Translations under genes and position numbers: made by a program
Shown here: piece after piece, positions 1-13,100 of the stretch
How positions within the stretch are numbered: position 1 is the first letter of the stretch
How the letters are laid out: each line of letters opens with the position of its first letter
The notes under the pieces: generated by a model
What the model saw: the letters and a program-made list of their open reading frames with translations, nothing else
Database searches by the model: none
What the model was told of the DNA's origin: nothing
Assembly: GCF_019097595.1 (NCBI RefSeq)
Contig: NC_080715.1
Location: 7,550,573 to 7,614,572 of the forward strand
Reading direction: 5' to 3'
Origin: Hemibagrus wyckioides
Lineage: Eukaryota > Chordata > Actinopteri > Siluriformes > Bagridae
DNA length: 64,000 nucleotides

Positions 1-2945
1 CTCCAACACACACACTCCCACTCCATTACATTCACTCACTCCAACACACACACACACACACTCCCACTCCATTACATTCACTCACTCCAACACACACACA
101 CACTCCCACTCCATTACATTCACTCACTCCAACACACACACACACTCCCACTCCATTACATTCACTCACTCCAACACACACACACACATTCCCACTCCAT
201 TACATTCACTCACTCCAACACACACACACACTCCCACTCCATTACATTCACTCACTCCAACACACACACACACTCCCACTCCATTACATTCACTCACTCC
301 AACACACACACACACTCCCACTCCATTACATTCACTCACTCCAACACACACACACACTCCCACTCCATTACATTCACTCACTCCAACACACACACACACA
401 CACACTCCCACTCCATTACATTCACTCACTCCAACACACACACACTCCCACTCCATTACATTCACTCACTCCAACACACACACACTCCCACTCCATTACA
501 TTCACTCACTCCAACACACACACTCCCACTCCATTACATTCACTCACTCCAACACACACACACACTCCCACTCCATTACATTCACTCACTCCAACACACA
601 CACACACTCCCACTCCATTACATTCACTCACTCCAACACACACACACTCCCACTCCATTACATTCACTCACTCCAACACACACACACACACACACACTCC
701 CACTCCATTACATTCACTCACTCCAACACACACACACACACTCCCACTCCATTACATTCACTCACTCCAACACACACACACACACTCCCACTCCATTACA
801 TTCACTCACTCCAACACACACACACACACTCCATTACATTCACTCACTCCAACACACACACTCCCACTCCATTACATTCACTCACTCCAACACACACACA
901 CACACTCCATTACATTCACTCACTCCAACACACACACACACTCCCACTCCATTACATTCACTCACTCCAACACACACACACACACTCCATTACATTCACT
1001 CACTCCAACACACACACACACACTCCATTACATTCACTCACTCCAACACACACACACACTCCCACTCCATTACATTCACTCACTCCAACACACACACACA
1101 CTCCCACTCCATTACATTCACTCACTCCAACACACACACTCCATTACATTCACTCACTCCAACACACACACTCACACTCCATTACATTCACTCACTCCAA
1201 CACACACACACACTCCATTACATTCACTCACTCCAACACACACACACACACTCCCACTCCATTACATTCACTCACTCCAACACACACACACACTCCCACT
1301 CCATTACATTCACTCACTCCAACACACACACACTCCCACTCCATTACATTCACTCACTCCAACACACACACACACACACACACACACTCCCACTCCATTA
1401 CATTCACTCACTCCAACACACACACACACACTCCCACTCCATTACATTCACTCACTCCAACACACACACACACACTCCCACTCCATTACATTCACTCACT
1501 CCAACACACACACACACACTCCATTACATTCACTCACTCCAACACACACACTCCCACTCCATTACATTCACTCACTCCAACACACACACACACACTCCAT
1601 TACATTCACTCACTCCAACACACACACTCCCACTCCATTACATTCACTCACTCCAACACACACACTCCCACTCCATTACATTCACTCACTCCAACACACA
1701 CACACACACACACACACACTCCCACTCCATTACATTCACTCACTCCAACACACACACACACACTCCATTACATTCACTCACTCCAACACACACACACACA
1801 CTCCATTACATTCACTCACTCCAACACACACACTCCCACTCCATTACATTCACTCACTCCAACACACACACACACACTCCATTACATTCACTCACTCCAA
1901 CACACACACACACACTCCATTACATTCACTCACTCCAACACACACACACACACACTCCCACTCCATTACATTCACTCACTCCAACACACACACACACACT
2001 CCATTACATTCACTCACTCCAACACACACACACACTCCCACTCCATTACATTCACTCACTCCAACACACACACACTCCCACTCCATTACGTTCACTCACT
2101 CCAACACACACACTCCCACTCCATTACATTCACTCACTCCAACACACACACTCACACTCCATTACATTCACTCACTCCAACACACACACTCACACTCCAT
2201 TACATTCACTCACTCCAACACACACACACACTCCCACTCCATTACATTCACTCACTCCAACACACACACACTCCCACTCCATTACGTTCACTCACTCCAA
2301 CACACACACACACACTCCATTACATTCACTCACTCCAACACACACACACACACACTCCATTACATTCACTCACTCCAACACACACACACACACACTCCAT
2401 TACATTCACTCACTCCAACACACACACACACACTCCATTACATTCACTCACTCCAACACACACACACACACTCCATTACATTCACTCACTCCAACACACA
2501 CACACACACACCCACCCACCCACTCCATCACACACACACTCCCACTCCATTACATTCACTCACTCCAACACACACACACTCCCACTCCATTACATTCACT
2601 CACTCCAACACACACACACACACACACTCCATTACATTCACTCACTCCAACACACACACACACTCCCACTCCATTACATTCACTCACTCCAACACACACA
2701 CACACACACTCCATTACATTCACTCACTCCAACACACACACACACACACACACACTCCATCACATTCACTCACTCCAACACACACACACACACTCCCACT
2801 CCATTACATTCACTCACTCCAACACACACACACTCCCACTCCATTACATTCACTCACTCCAACACACACACACTCCCACTCCATTACATTCACTCACTCC
2901 AACACACACTCCCACTCCATTACATTCACTCACTCCAACACACAC
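1..2945. repeat. Compound minisatellite with embedded CA microsatellite
   Basis: A near-perfect tandem array, cut by the left window edge. Each unit has the constant core CTCCATTACATTCACTCACT followed by CCAACA and a (CA)n tract of variable length, often with an extra CTCCCA before the core. Units run from about 29 to 50 bp, so there are roughly 75-80 copies. Rare variants are a G in ATTACGTTC (near 2088 and 2285) and a CCCACCCACCCA insertion near 2510. It ends in degenerate CA-rich sequence. It probably lies in intron 14 of CWC22. Long open frames across it are artefacts. Confidence 0.97.
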
Positions 2946-4575
2946 TTTCATATATACACACACACTCTCAATCACACACATACACTCTTACACTCCCACA
3001 CTTCCTCTCCCTCACACACACACTCAATCACACACCCCTGACTCTATTATATACACCTGGATAAATAAAAGCAGCACTCGCTAGACGGCACATCAGAGCC
3101 TGAACATCCCTGACTGTCTGGTTTCCACAGACAGCTGAACTGTAATGTTTCCGGATTTCGCGAACACAGTGACATTAAACACTCACAAGATCTGTTTCTC
3201 TTTCAAACCTTCGTCATCATGAACTTACAAACCCATAACGCACAATCAGGAGTACTTAGTAACACAAAACCGAGCTTTTGGGTTAATGCGAATGCTAACT
3301 GTAATAAACTCACTGATCTAAATAAATAAATAAATAAATAAAATATATGACATTTGAGACAACTTTGTTTATTCCATTACACACCATAACATCACGTGGC
3401 AGCCATCTTATGTAGTTACTAGCAAGTATACCTGAGCTTTTAGTGGATTCACAGACAGGCTTTACCTCAGTGCTGAACTGACATAACACTAACAGGTAAA
3501 TAAAAAAAATAAATACAGAAATGTTTTCTAATATTTAGGTCTTGCAGCATTTATAAGCTCCTTTTCCTTATTTTCTATTCTTTCTCAGAGAAGCCAGTTT
3601 CATGCATTGTCTTCTTTTTAAAAATAAATAAAATTATTAATTAATTAAATAAATAAAATCTGCACACGTATTAAGACCAATTCTGTAACATCCTTAAAAA
3701 AATAAAAATAAATAAATAAATATATTTAGCTTTAGCGACTTAATATAACCTGCAGCTATTTGAATTCTCCTCATTTCCATACATACATATTCATTAGCTC
3801 ATTTCTGGTAGCATGCGGTTAAAAATAAGCTCCTTGGGTGTGCGGGTCCTACAAGTGAGAGGCTGCTGGAGAGAGAACAGATGTTTAGCTGTTTTTGGCA
3901 GTGAAACTGCTTTCGTGCTGTGGGACATAAGGACACAAACGGCCCTCCTGTCTCTCTTTCTTTCTCTCTGTGGTCACGGCAGGTCTGTAAGAGCCACTAG
4001 GCAATCGTTGAGCAGCAGAGGAGACTGATTCGGAAGCTAATATCCCTCCTGTAATTACAATGTGCGTATTACAATCTGAAATCCTTTGTATTTCATCACT
4101 CACAAGTGACCCATTTATTGCTATTACAACTGACCAGCTGTTCGAGACCCAGGACTCCCGGGCAGGAAACAAACCCAATCCCAAGTCTGGATAAAATGTC
4201 AGGTTTGTGTCAGGAAAGGAATCGGGAGTAAAAACCAGTGCAAAAACAATTATGCGGACTGGACGATCAGCCGAAAAAGGAACAGCCGAAAAACAACAAC
4301 AAGGCCAAGTGTGAGTGCTGAGAACCAGAATCAGACGACAAAATTTCTTTGAAGATTCTGATTCTGGTGACCAGGAAAGTCTACATAAAGCTGTCCTGTT
4401 CTGACCAACAGAGGTTCACATTCGGTGAGAGATGAGGATTTGTTGCAAGAGTGTTACCCTCATTTAAAAACTGGGAATAACAGTAGAGCATGGATCAGGA
4501 CTCATTAGAGAACAAGTAGTAGTCATAGAGTTCCTTGTGACGTTTCTATTAATTAAGTCGCTTTTTTTTGTCACA
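2946..4575. other. AT-rich intronic sequence, no gene seen
   Basis: Presumed CWC22 intron 14. It holds short AAAT/TAAA runs (about 3318-3342, 3628-3660, 3690-3725) and a CA/CT-rich fringe of the left array. Open frames at 3813-4184 have no recognisable product, and no CWC22 exon was found. Confidence 0.6.
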
Positions 4576-4589
4576 TATATATTACTGCA

Positions 4590-4770
4590 CTTTCTTTGCA
4601 TATCCCATCCTTGGAGGGTTGGGGTCAGAACACAGGGTCACCTGTGATGTAGCACCCCTGGAGCAGGTTGAGATAGGGGCCTTGCTCAAGAGCCCAATGG
4701 TGGCAGTGCTGGGGCTTGAACCCTGATCAACAACCCAGAGCCTTAACCACTTGAGCCATTACCTCCCTTG
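4590..4770 (-). mobile_element. tRNA-derived SINE fragment
   Basis: On the minus strand it reads a pol III A-box-like TGGCTCAAGTGGTTAAGG, then a B-box-like GGGTTCAAGCCCC, followed by the family body with CTTGAGCAAGGCCCC. It is diverged and its ends are not sharp. Confidence 0.7.
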
Positions 4771-4945
4771 GTAAAGCTGCCATAATGGAGACAGAATTTG
4801 GAATGAAATTACAGAATGGAATTTGGAATGCAGCCAACCGAACGGAATTCTAAATGAAATGAACAGGATGGAAACTGGAAAGATCAACAAAATCAAATTC
4901 GGAATGAAATGAACAAAATCCAGCTCAGAAATAAGCTAACAGAAT

Positions 4946-5030
4946 AGGCAGCTTTGCGGTGCTGGGGCTTGAACCCCGATCTTCCAGTTAACAACCCAGA
5001 GCCTTAACCACTTGAGCTACCAGCTTGCCA
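4946..5030 (-). mobile_element. tRNA-like head of a SINE, truncated
   Basis: Only the tRNA-like head remains on the minus strand (AGCTCAAGTGGTTAAGG and GGGTTCAAGCCCC), closely matching the head at 4590-4770. The SINE body is absent. Confidence 0.6.
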
Positions 5031-5047
5031 GTAACGGGTATTGAAGT

Positions 5048-5205
5048 GACAGATCAGTGCATAAGACCTTGGACTAAGGATCAGAAGGTTGCGAGTTCAA
5101 ATCCCAGAACCATCAAGCTGACCCTCACCTGCTAATTTGTATAAATGAAATAAAAGCAAGTTGCTCTTAATAAAGACACCTTCCAAATGTCATAAAAGTA
5201 AATGG
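5048..5205 (+). mobile_element. tRNA-derived SINE, same family, plus strand
   Basis: Contains a B-box-like GTTGCGAGTTCAAATCCC and the typical 3' end (TTGCTCTTAATAAAG, then CCAAATGTCATAAAAGTAAA). The A-box region is degenerate. This copy is opposite in direction to the two just left of it. Confidence 0.65.
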
Positions 5206-5346
5206 TCCACATTTCAGATGCATACAGCTCCCCGGTGTGAGGAAGCTACTTATCGTACAATAAATCTGAGAATAAAATAATGACTGTCATTTCTAGGAAG
5301 TAAAACTTGATGTATATCATAAAAGAGTATTAAGAACTTTCCACTA

Positions 5347-5760
5347 CAGTGGAATCCCGGAATTTAATTCGTTCTGGAGGCGAGTTCTTAAGGTGAAAAT
5401 TTGTATTGCAAAACTAATTTTCCCATAAGAAATAATGTTAATGCAGATAATCCGTTCCAGCTGCCCAAAAATATGACCAATAGGAAGCGTATGTAAACTG
5501 TATGTCTCCTTACAAAGAACTGACCCAAGCCAAGCATTCCATGTCAAGTCTCCTCACAGGAAGTCGTGCCACCAAGCTTGGGCTAAAAATAGAACAAATC
5601 ACCCACACCACCAATCTGTCAACAAAAAAAACGCCTGAAAAATCATCTAGCTTTTGAACGCATGACGAAGGCAACGTTGGTATCGTGGGTTGGCACTTTC
5701 CAAACAGCTTTCGCTGCGTTCGTATGCCAAAAATGCTTTGTATGCAGATGCAAATTTCTT
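5347..5760 (+). mobile_element. Tigger/pogo-like miniature element, right end lost
   Basis: Starts at a TA with terminal CAGTGGAATCCCGG. The body (CCCATAAGAAATAATG, ACAGGAAGTCGTGCC, CCAAGCTTGGGCTAAAAATA) recurs at 44534-44827 and inverted at 62093-62500. The right terminal repeat is missing. It has no coding capacity. Membership in the Tigger/pogo group rests on the TA target site and terminal motif. Confidence 0.65.
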
Positions 5761-5764
5761 TCAG

Positions 5765-6535
5765 ATAATCTAATTTCTTATAACAAACAGAAAAGCCACC
5801 TACCTAGGGAGCCTTAGGTAGAACAGGTAAAGTGAAAATAACTCAAAGTGTCCGAAGAGGCCATACTAAACATGTTGAAAACGTAAGGAATAACACACGA
5901 CATGCAAAAACAATACACTTACCACAGCACCCTGGTGTGTATTATTAGAAAGAGCAGGTTAAAGTACACCCGTGGTTTGGCTCGCAGTCAGAGCTGCTGT
6001 GATAGAAAGCACCTTCAATCTGACCAATCAGATTCGAGAACTCAACAGAGCTGGGGTATAAAGCTAAAACTTAATATTCCAGCAGTCCCACAGTTCATAG
6101 CAGGAGTTCAGTACATCTCAGCCTGGACACAGAGTTCCTGGAGCTGATCGGAGTGTACTGACAGACTTCATCAAAGGGCATTGAAGAAAACCAGGTTAAG
6201 CAAGGGGTTGATTGAGATTTCCCGAAAGACTAGACTTTCTGAAGCTGATCATGTGATCACTGGGTCGCACCTCAGGGGGCACTCAAAGGCTTGACACACT
6301 CAAAGAGCAGTTCTGCTTCAGAGGAAGGCTAAAAATCAGGCCACTGCTGCTCTGCAGAGCTAGCCTTTTCAGAGATAGAATGGAAAAAAAATAATAAAAA
6401 AACAAGGACAAGATAAATCTAAATCTCACTACAGATAATACTTCAGGAACATAAGTAAGCTTTGGGTTTGTTCACCAGTGATACATTACCATAACTATTA
6501 AGTCGCTCCCATACCGCTGACATTTCTATCTTTCT
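5765..6535. other. Intronic sequence, nothing recognised
   Basis: Presumed intron 14. No repeat family or coding exon is recognised; an open frame at 5902-6147 has no known motif. Confidence 0.5.
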
Positions 6536-6536
6536 G

Positions 6537-6592
<56 letters not shown>
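6536..6592. repeat. CT then CA microsatellite
   Basis: A short (CT)n run passes directly into about 20 CA dinucleotides, ending at CCCACCCCC. Confidence 0.95.
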
Positions 6593-6594
<2 letters not shown>

Positions 6595-6604
6595 ACCCCC
6601 AACC

Positions 6605-6912
6605 TCCTTTGGGCCCTGTAGAGTGCGTGTGCTGTGTGTACGGTGTGTGCGTGTGTGTGCTGTGTGTACGGTGTGTGCGTGTGTGTGCTGTGTGTACGGT
6701 GTGTGCGTGTGTGTGCGTGTGTGTGCACGGTGTGTGCGTGTGTGTGCTGTGTGTACGGTGTGTGCGTGTGTGTGCTGTGTGTACGGTGTGTGCGTGTGTG
6801 TGCTGTGTGTACGGTGTGTGCGTGTGTGTGCTGTGTGTACGGTGTGTGCGTGTGTGTGCTGTGTGTACGGTGTGTGCGTGTGTGTGCTGTGTGTACGGTG
6901 TGTGCGTGTTCT
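6605..6912. repeat. 28-bp GT-rich minisatellite at the exon 14 donor
   Basis: About eleven tandem copies of a 28-bp unit marked by TGTGTACGG and GTGTGCGTG. The period is visible from TACGG at 6667, 6695 and onward. One unit near 6715-6730 has an irregular insert (GTGTGTGCACGG). On the CWC22 transcript strand it is a CA-rich repeat starting a few bases after the exon 14 donor. Confidence 0.95.
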
Positions 6913-6915
6913 CAC

Positions 6916-7000
6916 CTTGACTGAATGGCCAGATAAATGGTGCGGCGAAATGATACCAGGTTCACCTCCGTCTTGTCGAAAATGGTGACTTTGTCTTCAT
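6916..7000 (-). CDS. cwc22: CWC22 exon 14 (start of MA3)
   Basis: An 85-bp exon after a cctcag acceptor. It encodes [20 protein letters not shown] and TIYLAIQS (residues 528-555) and ends in phase 2 at a gtgaga donor. It opens the MA3 domain. The next exon should start LDFEECA-like, but none is found to the left within the window. The donor abuts a 28-bp minisatellite within a few bases. Confidence 0.96.
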
Positions 7001-7124
7001 CTGAGGACACAAAACAAGAACATGAGGATGAACAAAGACACGAGGTCAATGATGACAAAGCCGTGACAAGTCACATGACCTGTTCTCCTCTACAGAGGTC
7101 ACAGCGCTCACTGAGCTTGGAGCG

Positions 7125-7167
<43 letters not shown>

Positions 7168-10100
7168 TATATACATACATACATACATACATACATACAT
7201 ACACACACACATACATACACACACACATACAAACACACACATACTACTTGCAAGGTCAACGAAGTAAATAACAGGGCTGAGCTTAAACAGCCTGAACTGC
7301 ATTTTAGGGGTCATCAAATCCCTCCACACAGATATAAATATTTTAAACATCTACATGAACATAATCCACAGGACGCTTTACAACTTTAATGCAGACACTT
7401 ATCATTCAGACTTGTGCTCGGCCTCAGAAAATGCTTCCTGAATATTTAACTATTTCTAATCTATCTATTTGACCCAAATATCCTCTTGCCACAACACAGT
7501 AAACTGCTTTACCTAGGTTTTGTGATTAATGAAGCGGGGTCTGATCTTCATCCTGGTCATAATAGTTGAAAAATAGATTCAATGTAAAAAATTAAAATAA
7601 CGAACAATTCAGGTTAAACAGAAGTTTTAATAATCTTGTATGATTGATCTTTGTCTATCAGCAGTAACTAGCAGTAAATATTTCCTGTAGCTGTTGATTA
7701 GATTTGGCAAATTGTGAGGAAGTACAGTGAAGCATGGTGGTGGGTGCATCACAATTTGAGGTTGTTTTGCTGACCGCATAATGTCACTAAGGGACACAGG
7801 AAATTGAGAATATGAAAACAGCTTTACTTAAAGCTTAATAAACAATTTGGATGGTGCAAACAAAAAGGGACTGTAAATGTTCCAGGAGGCTGATCTGAGA
7901 ATTTTGATAAAAATAAATAAATAAAAATAGCATTCAATTCAAAGAGTTATGTTTATGATTGAATGTCCTAGAATTCATCACAGTATGCTTTCCTGAGATC
8001 ATGAAATGTTAATATTCATTTTTAAAAAAATTAAATACACCCTGCCTGGGAATCTGCCATTAAATAAAGCCTAAATTTATTTATTTATTTATTGATTGAT
8101 TTATTTTCAACTCTACATGATTACTCAAGTTATTTGCAAACTTCATGCATCAGAGAAAGATCTGAAAATCCAGATACGACTATGTTAGCTGAGTACTAGC
8201 ACTAAACCTCAGTACCAGATTGGACAAAACATCCAAAGTCAACAAATACCATCTCCGGCTTCTGCCTCTTCATCTCCTTCATCGTCATCCTCATCGTCGC
8301 TGCCGTCTGCATCGTCACCAGAATCGCTGCTCCCCTCGTCCAGAATTTCTGTTTCATTTAAAAAAATAAAATCAAAACGTGCAGCTCTTATTACAAAAAA
8401 AATAAATAAGAAGGAACATATGGGAAATAACATTTTCAGTGATTAAGAAACGCTCATACACCATCGACACTTGAGAAGGGTGAAGTGGGCGTGGCCTAAA
8501 TTTGCTATGAGCATGCAGGACAAACACAACAGCACAAAGTCCTGAAAACTCCAAGAGAACCTTGAGAGCGGCTCAGAAGGGTCAGGCATTGATGGCAATA
8601 CTGATGGCCATGAATATTAGCTCCTCCCACTGAATATTAAAAGGCTAAATTTGCTATAACGTCTTAAACTATTGAAACAACAATACTTGCTCGGGCTTTG
8701 TACTGAAAAATGGGACCATGTGACCAACATTAAGCTCAAGAAATCATGCAAATTAAGTGTCCTCTGTATAAAACAGCAATGGGCGGGGCTAAAGTGGAAC
8801 ATTTAGATAAAAAATATAATAAAAACTTGACAAAAAAAAAATCAATGAATATTTCAATTATAGTTCAGCTACAGCATGCTCAATTTTTTCTTCATTTAAA
8901 CCTTTGTACTATTATCATAAATAACGACTATTTGAAATGATAGATAATATTTAATTTACTTTAATCACCTTATCTTTATATAAATAAATGTGCTTTGCAA
9001 AAAAAATATACTATACAAATGTTCTTACCCAATTACAATATAAACACAGTCCTAAAGTTCTAATAAAATGGGAAAAAAACTGAAAAATGTTACTAATCCT
9101 CACCCTTCTTAATCGCCTTGTACTTCTCCTCATTCTCCAGGAAGTCAGGATCCATCTTGAAGACATCTGTGAAGCGAAAGAAAACAAACCATGTGTTGTG
9201 TTTTAACACGATTCGTTTACAATTTAACATTTCGAAGGGATTAAGTCTCTCGCCAGCTTGGTGTAATCAGGGGTAATTACCCACAAAGAATTGTGTGTAT
9301 GAGGCGTGATTCATAAAAAGACCTTAATGTGATAATGGCTGTTTCTGCACCCTGAAGGCCCACGTCGTACGCCTTTTCAATTACGCTCTATTGTCTCCGA
9401 AGGAAAACAACATGCTGACACCAGCCAAATGGAAATAAGCGGCGAGAGAGACGTAAAGGTCAGGCGTGAAAATGCGAGAGTGGTGCATGATTTTACTCGG
9501 CGGAAGGGAAGTCGGCTACTCAACGCGGCATCCGTTCTGCCCAGGTGAGCCGTGCTGTTATTAGGTACAATTCATCTGAACATGCGTTATATTTTAATAT
9601 TCTATGGATCGTTACATAAAATGTAGGAAATGTGGATTTGTAAATCTTGCTTAATGCATGTTTTAGACTCCAGTGTCCATCACCAACATACTTAAACATG
9701 TGGCCATAAGTTTTATTTCTAAACTTCTGATTGGTCACAGGGGCATTTCTTAAGCAGGATTGTATGTCAGATTACTTACAAGCGCATTTTTCGGTGGTAA
9801 TCTATGAAACATTGGATAAAGGGGCATTTTCTTGTGGTTACAGGGGTGGTAATCCATGTCAGATTGGTTAGAGAGGTGTAGTATTTGGGTGGTAATCCAT
9901 GTCAGATTGGTTAGACAGATGTAGTATTTGGGTGGTAATCCATGTCAGATTGGTTAGAGAGGTGTATTTGGGTGGTAATCCATGTCAGATTGGTTAGAGA
10001 GGTGTATTTGGGTGGTAATCCATGTCAGATTGGTTAGAGAGGTGTATTTGGGTGGTAATCCATGTCAGATTGGTTAGAGAGGTGTGTTTGGGTGGTAATC

Positions 10101-13100
10101 CATGTCAGATTGGTTAGAGAGGTGTATTTGGGTGGTAATCCATGTCAGATTGGTTAGAGAGGTGTAGTATTTGGGTGGTAATCCATGTCAGATTGGTTAG
10201 AGAGGTGTATTTGGGTGGTAATCCATGTCAGATTGGTTAGAGAGGTGTATTTGGGTGGTAATCCATGTCAGATTGGTTAGAGAGGTGTAGTATTTGGGTG
10301 GTAATCCATGTCAGATTGGTTAGAGAGGTGTATTTGGGTGGTAATCCATGTCAGATTGGTTAGAGAGGTGTATTTGGGTGGTAATCCATGTCAGATTGGT
10401 TAGAGAGGTGTGTTTGGGTGGTAATCCATGTCAGATTGGTTAGAGAGGTGTATTTGGGTGGTAATCCATGTCAGATTGGTTAGAGAGGTGTGTTTGGGTG
10501 GTAATCCATGTCAGATTGGTTAGAGAGGTGTATTTGGGTGGTAATCCATGTCAGATTGGTTAGAGAGGTGTGTTTGGGTGGTAATCCATGTCAGATTGGT
10601 TAGAGAGGTGTATTTGGGTGGTAATCCATGTCAGATTGGTTAGAGAGGTGTGTTTGGGTGGTAATCCATGTCAGATTGGTTAGACAGATGTAGTATTTGG
10701 GTGGTAATCCATGTCAGATTGGTTAGACAGATGTAGTATTTGGGTGGTAATCCATGTCAGATTGGTTAGACAGATGTAGTATTTGGGTGGTAATCCATGT
10801 CAGATTGGTTAGACAGATGTAGTATTTGGGTGGTAATCCATGTCAGATTGGTTAGAGAGGTGTATTTGGGTGGTAATCCATGTCAGATTGGTTAGACAGA
10901 TGTAGTATTTGGGTGGTAATCCATGTCAGATTGGCTAGACAGGTGTATTTGGGTGGTAATCCTTGTCAGATTGGTTAGAGAGGTGTATTTGGGTGGTAAT
11001 CCATGTCAGATTGGTTAGAGAGGTGTATTTGAGTGGTAATCCATGTCAGATTGGTTAGAGAGGTGTATTTGAGTTGTAATCCATGTCAGATTGGTTAGAG
11101 AGGTGTATTTGGGTGGTAATCCATGTTAGATTGGTTAGAGAGGTGTATTTAGGTGGTAATCCATGTCAGATTGGTTAGAGAGGTGTGTTTGGGTGGTAAT
11201 CCATGTCAGATTGGTTAGAGAGGTGTATTTGAGTTGTAATCCATGTCAGATTGGTTAGAGAGGTGTATTTGGGTGGTAATCCATGTTAGATTGGTTAGAG
11301 AGGTGTATTTAGGTGGTAATCCATGTTAGCTTGGTTAGAGGGGTGTATTTGGGTGGTAATCCATGTTAGGATGTCGGGGGGGGCATTTTATGGGTGGTAA
11401 TCTGTGTGAGATTGGTTAAAGGGGCAGTTTATGTGTGCTAATCTATGTCAGACTGGTTATGGGGCATTGGTTAGGCAGGGCTTGCAGTCAGTTGGTTACG
11501 GGGCATTTTGTGGGTGGTAATCTTCATCAGGACAGTTACAAGGGCAGTGTTTAGGTAGGAATCTATATCTGACTGATTACAAAGGGAATTTTAAGGGTGG
11601 TAAATTTTGGTCAGTGTGATTGCAGGACATTTCTGGGTGGTATGCTATAGCATATTAGTTACATGGGGCATTTTTGGGCAGGACCTGCATTCTGATTGGT
11701 TACATAGGGTATTTTTGGGCAGGAAGTGCAATCTGATTGGCTACAGGGGCATTTTTGGGCTAGGACTGCAGTCTGTTTGGTTACAGGGGCATTTTAGATA
11801 GTATTCTAGGTCAGATTTGTTATAAAGGCATTTCTGGGCAGAAACCACAGTCTGATTGGTTACAGGGGCATTTTTGGGCTAGGACTGCAGTCTGATTTGT
11901 TACTAGGGCATTTCTGAGGAGGAACTGGGTCTGGTTGGTTACAGGGGCATTTTTTGATTAGGATCTGTAGCCTGATTTGTTACTGGGGCATTTCTGAGCA
12001 GAAACTGCAGCCTGATTGGTTACTGGGGCATTTTTTGGCAGGATATGCAGTCTAATTGGTTACAGGAACATTTTTTGTTTGCAGGAACTGCAGTCTGATT
12101 GGTTACAGGAGCATGTTTTTGGCAGGAACTGCAGTCTGATTGGTTACAGGGACATTTTTTGGCAGGAACTGCAGTCTGATTGGTTACAGGGACATTTTTG
12201 GCAGGAACTGCAGTCTGATTGGTTACAGGAGCATTTCTGAGCAGGCTGTAAATACAGGTTGTTACAGTGACATTTGTGGGCAGAAACAGGTTACAGTATT
12301 TTGGATGGAAAGTATAACCTGGTTGATGAGTCCTGTTTGGTAATTTTTCTGGTTTGAGTGTAAGCGTTCTTACTGAGCACATCCTCCGTGTTGTACTCGT
12401 CCTCTAGAGGAAGCATATGAGTGAACTGGTCCTCGTCCTCCACCAGGTCCAGGCCTTCAGTAACTATGGGATGGTCCTTAAAGCCGTCCTTCCTGATGGC
12501 GAACATCACCTCGATCATGTACTGCACACGCTTATCAATCTCCGACTCGTGCAGGATGTTCCTCAGGCGCTCAAAGATGGCTAAGGAAAAAAAAAAAAAC
12601 CTCATCAGATGCTAGCCTATTTGCATAAGTTCCAAACATCACGCCTCTATGCTACGCCATGCTAATCTAAACTTGTCCGCTCGAGTTACTCCGTGGAACT
12701 CCGAAGCGGAGGAGGACTGTTACATTACAAGCTAGCAGATTCCTTTTCATGAAAATCTAAGTAGCGGTGTTACATCTCATTAAGTTTACAATCAACACGT
12801 CTGAAAGCTCTTACATCAGAGAGATTAATGAGGCTTTCGCAGCAGAGCTAGCAGCCTGTAAATTATACAATAAATTATTCACGTCGGTTCTGTCACCGTA
12901 ATCAGCACCTAAAATGAAGGTCAAACTCATAATTGTCCTACTTTTCAAACTTGTAGCACCACTTGTTTGTCTAAGGTAGTCCCAATTAGCGTGGAATAGA
13001 AGGGATGTGTGTATTATACTCAGAGAACAGCGAATGTTCATCTATTTTTTTCTCTCCTTAAAATCTGAAAAGGATTTCAGAATCAAGTCAACTACTCGCA

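Noticed and set aside
166..465. Cys/Val-rich open frame in the left minisatellite
   Set aside because: It is produced by repeat units whose combined length is a multiple of 3; there is no start context, domain or splice signal.
2946..6900. Remaining CWC22 MA3 exons
   Set aside because: I looked on the minus strand for the expected LDFEECAHKLLKM-like and later conserved segments and found none; the gene must continue left of the window.
6526..6988. Several overlapping Cys/Val or Thr/His-rich open frames
   Set aside because: All come from translating the GT/CA minisatellite in different frames and strands.
9840..11350. CRISPR-like array
   Set aside because: Units are directly tandem without unique spacers, in a vertebrate intron; this is a minisatellite.
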